Positions 50,696 through 53,092 of a DNA stretch of 53,092 bases are shown here, in pieces. Location: contig JAPLGZ010000243.1 in assembly GCA_026389895.1 (NCBI GenBank), positions 1 to 53,092 of the forward strand. Reading direction: 5' to 3'. The position numbers and the translations under genes are program-made. Origin of the DNA: Chloroflexota bacterium. Its GTDB lineage: Bacteria > Chloroflexota > Anaerolineae > Caldilineales > Caldilineaceae. The first letter of the stretch is position 1, and each line of letters opens with the position of its first letter. A model generated the notes under the pieces. The model was given only the letters and a program-made list of their open reading frames with translations, did not search any database and had not been told where the DNA came from.

Positions 50696-52783
50696 CTATC
50701 TATGAATCAGTGGCAAAAAGATAAACGCATTATCGATTGCATCTACTTCCGGTGGCTGATCCCCGATCGGTGGCGTCAGTGTTTCCACGGGGGTCAGTGT
50801 TTCCATGGGGGTCAGTGTTTCCATCGGCGTCGGTGTTGCGGTTGGCGTTTCCGTTGATATAGGCGTGCTGGTCGGCGTTACAGTAGGTTGACAGGCTGGC
50901 GAATCGATAAAAACTGTGTTTGAGTAGCGTGTGTCATGGCCTTGTTTGTCAATCGGCATGACGCGAAAGTAGCAGAATTTGTCGATCGTCGTATCGAGGA
51001 TGGTCTGGGTCTCAAACCCCGTTTTGAAGGTCGTATCGATCAAGGTCGCTGGTTCGGCAGTCGTGCCGCCATAGACCCGATAGCCAAGAAGTTCTGTGGC
51101 GCCGTTCCAACTGTAATAGAGGGTGGGTGTTGTATCTGTAATGGCAACGAGTGTCGGCTCTGTGGTTGGATAGCCTTGCCAGTTAAACCGGAAGGCGCGA
51201 TAGTTGATATTCGGGGATGATAAAGCAAGCTCAAAGCGCTTCGTTCCATCTAGACCAAACTCTGTAATTGCTGGCAGGCTTGACAAGCCCCACCCAACCA
51301 AAACATTATTGTTCGACAACTTCTGATTGCTCCCCATCGCTAGACCAGAGGTATCTGGGGTGTTGCGATATTCATGCACCAACGTGGCGATCTTCTTCTT
51401 TTCATCCAATCGATATTCTACAGCCCGTGAATAGCTGGGGGTGGCCAAATTACCATTGTCATAGAGTGTTATATTGCCATTTGGTAAGCGGCGGATGTCA
51501 TGTTGATGAGAAAAAGGACGATTATCACCCACAAAGGTAAATTGATTGTGTTTGCCACCTAAACGCCAGACAATGGCGCCGGTCTGACGATTGATCTTCG
51601 TAATCTCATTCAGGTGACGGCTAGAAAGCAAGAGATTTCCGTCTGTATCAAGCTCAATGGCGTTGCCATGTACGTAGTCAACCGGTTCGGTTTGCAAGTA
51701 AATATCCGTGGTATCCGTAATTTGAAAATGATCCCAACTGCGCCATTCAAAGACTACGTTTTTGGTGGCGTCTAGTTCTTGAACGATCAAACCCATGACG
51801 TTCGCTGTCATGCGACCATTTGGAACCACTCCATCGGTATTGCTGATCACTTGGGTATCGTAACTCATTAAGAGTGCATGACCGTTGGCCAAAATTTGTA
51901 AGTCATGATTATCTGTAGAGTAGCCGTGCCCGGCTTGGAACGTGTCCACCTCTGTATAAGTGTTATCCAATGCATGAAATACACCCGTTCCCTTATCCCA
52001 ATAAGTAAGCAAACCGTTGGATTGGCGTTTAAAGTCATCTGCCCAAACACAGGGAGGCAACGCCCGATAGAAGGCTGGTTCGCCCGCATTATCCAGCATG
52101 AGCAAATAGGCTCCGTGAGAGCAAAATGTAGATTGGAAATTGCTCAGAAAAAGATAACCGTTGTCAACCCCATTGGCTGGTGTCGTAACCGTGATCTGCG
52201 GGAAATCCGTTGGCAATGTATGGTAAGTTTTAGTAGAAACTACCGCCGCTTTCACATCTGTCAAAGTATCTGCGGGCGCAGACAAAAATCTAGAAGGCTG
52301 CGTTTGTCTTTCATTACCTAGGGAAACCGCAAGATTACTTGCTTTGAAGATGGCCGGATCCGCAAGCGCAGTTGTAAAGCGAAACGCTACATCACCCGCG
52401 GCGTCCCTGCCCCAATTGACGCTAACGTTGACACTCTCATGCAATGCGAATGGCTGATCTGGGATAAAGATGATCGTTTGTTGATCATCGGCCAGCACGA
52501 TATGGCCAGCGTGCTGGCCTGATTGCGCACCAGAGACGGTAAAATGCGCACTAGCCTGAATGCTGTCGTCGAGCTTGACTCCATAACGGATGGCAATGGT
52601 CGTCTGTGGCGAGACAAATTGCGCATCTGGCTGAGGTTGAAGATAGATCGGCGCCGTGGGCAATTCACTCATTGCGAAAACCGTTGGCCTATTGCTATGC
52701 TCGGCATGAATAGGTAGCACATAGAGCAAGATGGGCACTAAAAGAGCCGACGTTAACGTAAGCCACAGGGTTCGTCGTAGCAT
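50696..52783 (-). CDS. Secreted arylsulfotransferase-like protein with FLPLIHR tail
   Basis: 695 residues from ATG 52783, which follows GGAGG by 7 bases (a GTG at 52933 would add 50 unlikely residues). Signal segment LTLTSALLVPILLYVLPIHA is followed by an Ig-like domain (about residues 40-150) and then an ASST-type propeller with NHDLQILANGHALLMSYDT, DYVHGNAIELDTDGNLLLSS, INRQTGAIVWRLGGKHNQF and FSHQHDIRRLPNGNITLYDN. A fibronectin-like segment and a Pro/Thr linker follow, then FIFLPLIHR at the C-terminus. Function as sulfotransferase is inferred from the family; the active-site His pair seems present but was not checked. Confidence 0.85.
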   Translation of the reverse strand: MLRRTLWLTLTSALLVPILLYVLPIHAEHSNRPTVFAMSELPTAPIYLQPQPDAQFVSPQTTIAIRYGVKLDDSIQASAHFTVSGAQSGQHAGHIVLADDQQTIIFIPDQPFALHESVNVSVNWGRDAAGDVAFRFTTALADPAIFKASNLAVSLGNERQTQPSRFLSAPADTLTDVKAAVVSTKTYHTLPTDFPQITVTTPANGVDNGYLFLSNFQSTFCSHGAYLLMLDNAGEPAFYRALPPCVWADDFKRQSNGLLTYWDKGTGVFHALDNTYTEVDTFQAGHGYSTDNHDLQILANGHALLMSYDTQVISNTDGVVPNGRMTANVMGLIVQELDATKNVVFEWRSWDHFQITDTTDIYLQTEPVDYVHGNAIELDTDGNLLLSSRHLNEITKINRQTGAIVWRLGGKHNQFTFVGDNRPFSHQHDIRRLPNGNITLYDNGNLATPSYSRAVEYRLDEKKKIATLVHEYRNTPDTSGLAMGSNQKLSNNNVLVGWGLSSLPAITEFGLDGTKRFELALSSPNINYRAFRFNWQGYPTTEPTLVAITDTTPTLYYSWNGATELLGYRVYGGTTAEPATLIDTTFKTGFETQTILDTTIDKFCYFRVMPIDKQGHDTRYSNTVFIDSPACQPTVTPTSTPISTETPTATPTPMETLTPMETLTPVETLTPPIGDQPPEVDAIDNAFIFLPLIHR
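50771..50824 (-). repeat. Three 18-bp tandem repeats in the arylsulfotransferase-like gene
   Basis: Units GGGGGTCAGTGTTTCCAT and near-copies begin at 50771, 50789 and 50807. On the minus strand they encode METLTP, METLTP and VETLTP in the Pro/Thr linker. The number of units could vary between strains without shifting the frame. Confidence 0.85.
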
Positions 52784-53092
52784 GAATGCCTCCAGACAGT
52801 GATCGAAGTTTAATTGAAATTGATGAATGTAAATCAAAATACCGGTAACACTAATTTTCCTACGTGACCTGAAGTTTGTGTTATAGGGGAGGGTAAAACG
52901 TGAATAAACTGTTCTGCTTTCCAGATTCAACACATTGATAAGCTTGATTGAATTAAAGTAAGTAGATACACGTACTTAGATCTTAAGGGATACGCAGGCA
53001 ACATTAATAAGGTTACGACGATTATGCCTCGGCTTTACCAATCGACGTATAGATCTTTGGCACATCACCCTTGATAGAAAATTAAAAATGGA
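52784..53092. other. Window end upstream of the arylsulfotransferase-like gene
   Basis: 309 bases without a supported gene. It should contain the promoter of the minus-strand gene. No confident boxes or structure were found. Confidence 0.3.

Overview
The window looks like a chromosomal piece of a Chloroflexota bacterium, probably from the Anaerolineae/Caldilineae side. The reasons are the moderate GC content, frequent GTG/TTG starts, several exported proteins with Pro/Thr linkers and a short [FY]LPL[IV]xR motif, SdrD-type repeat proteins, and metabolic genes that read as this group. Assignment is by recognition of protein families only; there is no rRNA in the window. I see no tRNA, CRISPR array, prophage or insertion sequence.

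Left part (1-9925, all minus strand). Read 5' to 3' the genes are secD, secF, a D-Ala-D-Ala carboxypeptidase, an RluB/RsuA-type pseudouridine synthase overlapping cytidylate kinase, the E1 alpha and beta subunits of a 2-oxoacid dehydrogenase (no E2 or E3 beside them), a Nudix hydrolase with an unusual zinc-ribbon tail, and hisD, which runs off the left edge. Next come an orphan GAF histidine kinase (+) and a 1449-residue secreted SdrD-repeat/propeller protein (-).

Central part (16471-45160, all plus strand). This is a nearly complete branched-chain amino acid supercluster: ilvB-ilvN-ilvC-leuA, then two paralogous membrane proteins flanking a YbjQ protein, a surface propeller protein, gltB, a DUF433/DUF5615 toxin-antitoxin pair, leuC-leuD-leuB, ppc, a HAD phosphatase, cimA and ilvD. 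Isoleucine is evidently made by the citramalate route from pyruvate; the only step of the common pathway not seen is the aminotransferase. GltB would supply glutamate for that transamination and Ppc oxaloacetate. Upstream of ilvB I find a full classical attenuator: a sigma70-like promoter (TTGACA-17-TATACT), a 36-codon leader peptide with 19 Leu/Val/Ile codons, an intrinsic terminator, and an alternative antiterminator pairing that overlaps the leader-peptide end. KARI (ilvC) is strikingly of the plant type.

Right part (45311-53092). It holds a tautomerase, a truncated glycosyltransferase-like gene, an SRPBCC protein overlapping a Tat/lipobox GH3 hexosaminidase, an SRAP (YedK/HMCES) protein whose promoter places the transcript start at or next to its ATG (leaderless), three small hypothetical genes, and a secreted arylsulfotransferase-like protein.

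Two themes recur in the non-coding DNA. One is very long perfect hairpins at gene ends. The other is word-like repeats folded into palindromes, with a different word in each short gap of the biosynthetic cluster. The best candidates for something undescribed are the paralog-YbjQ-paralog module (23268-27402), the [FY]LPL[IV]xR motif, and the ilvB attenuator in this phylum.
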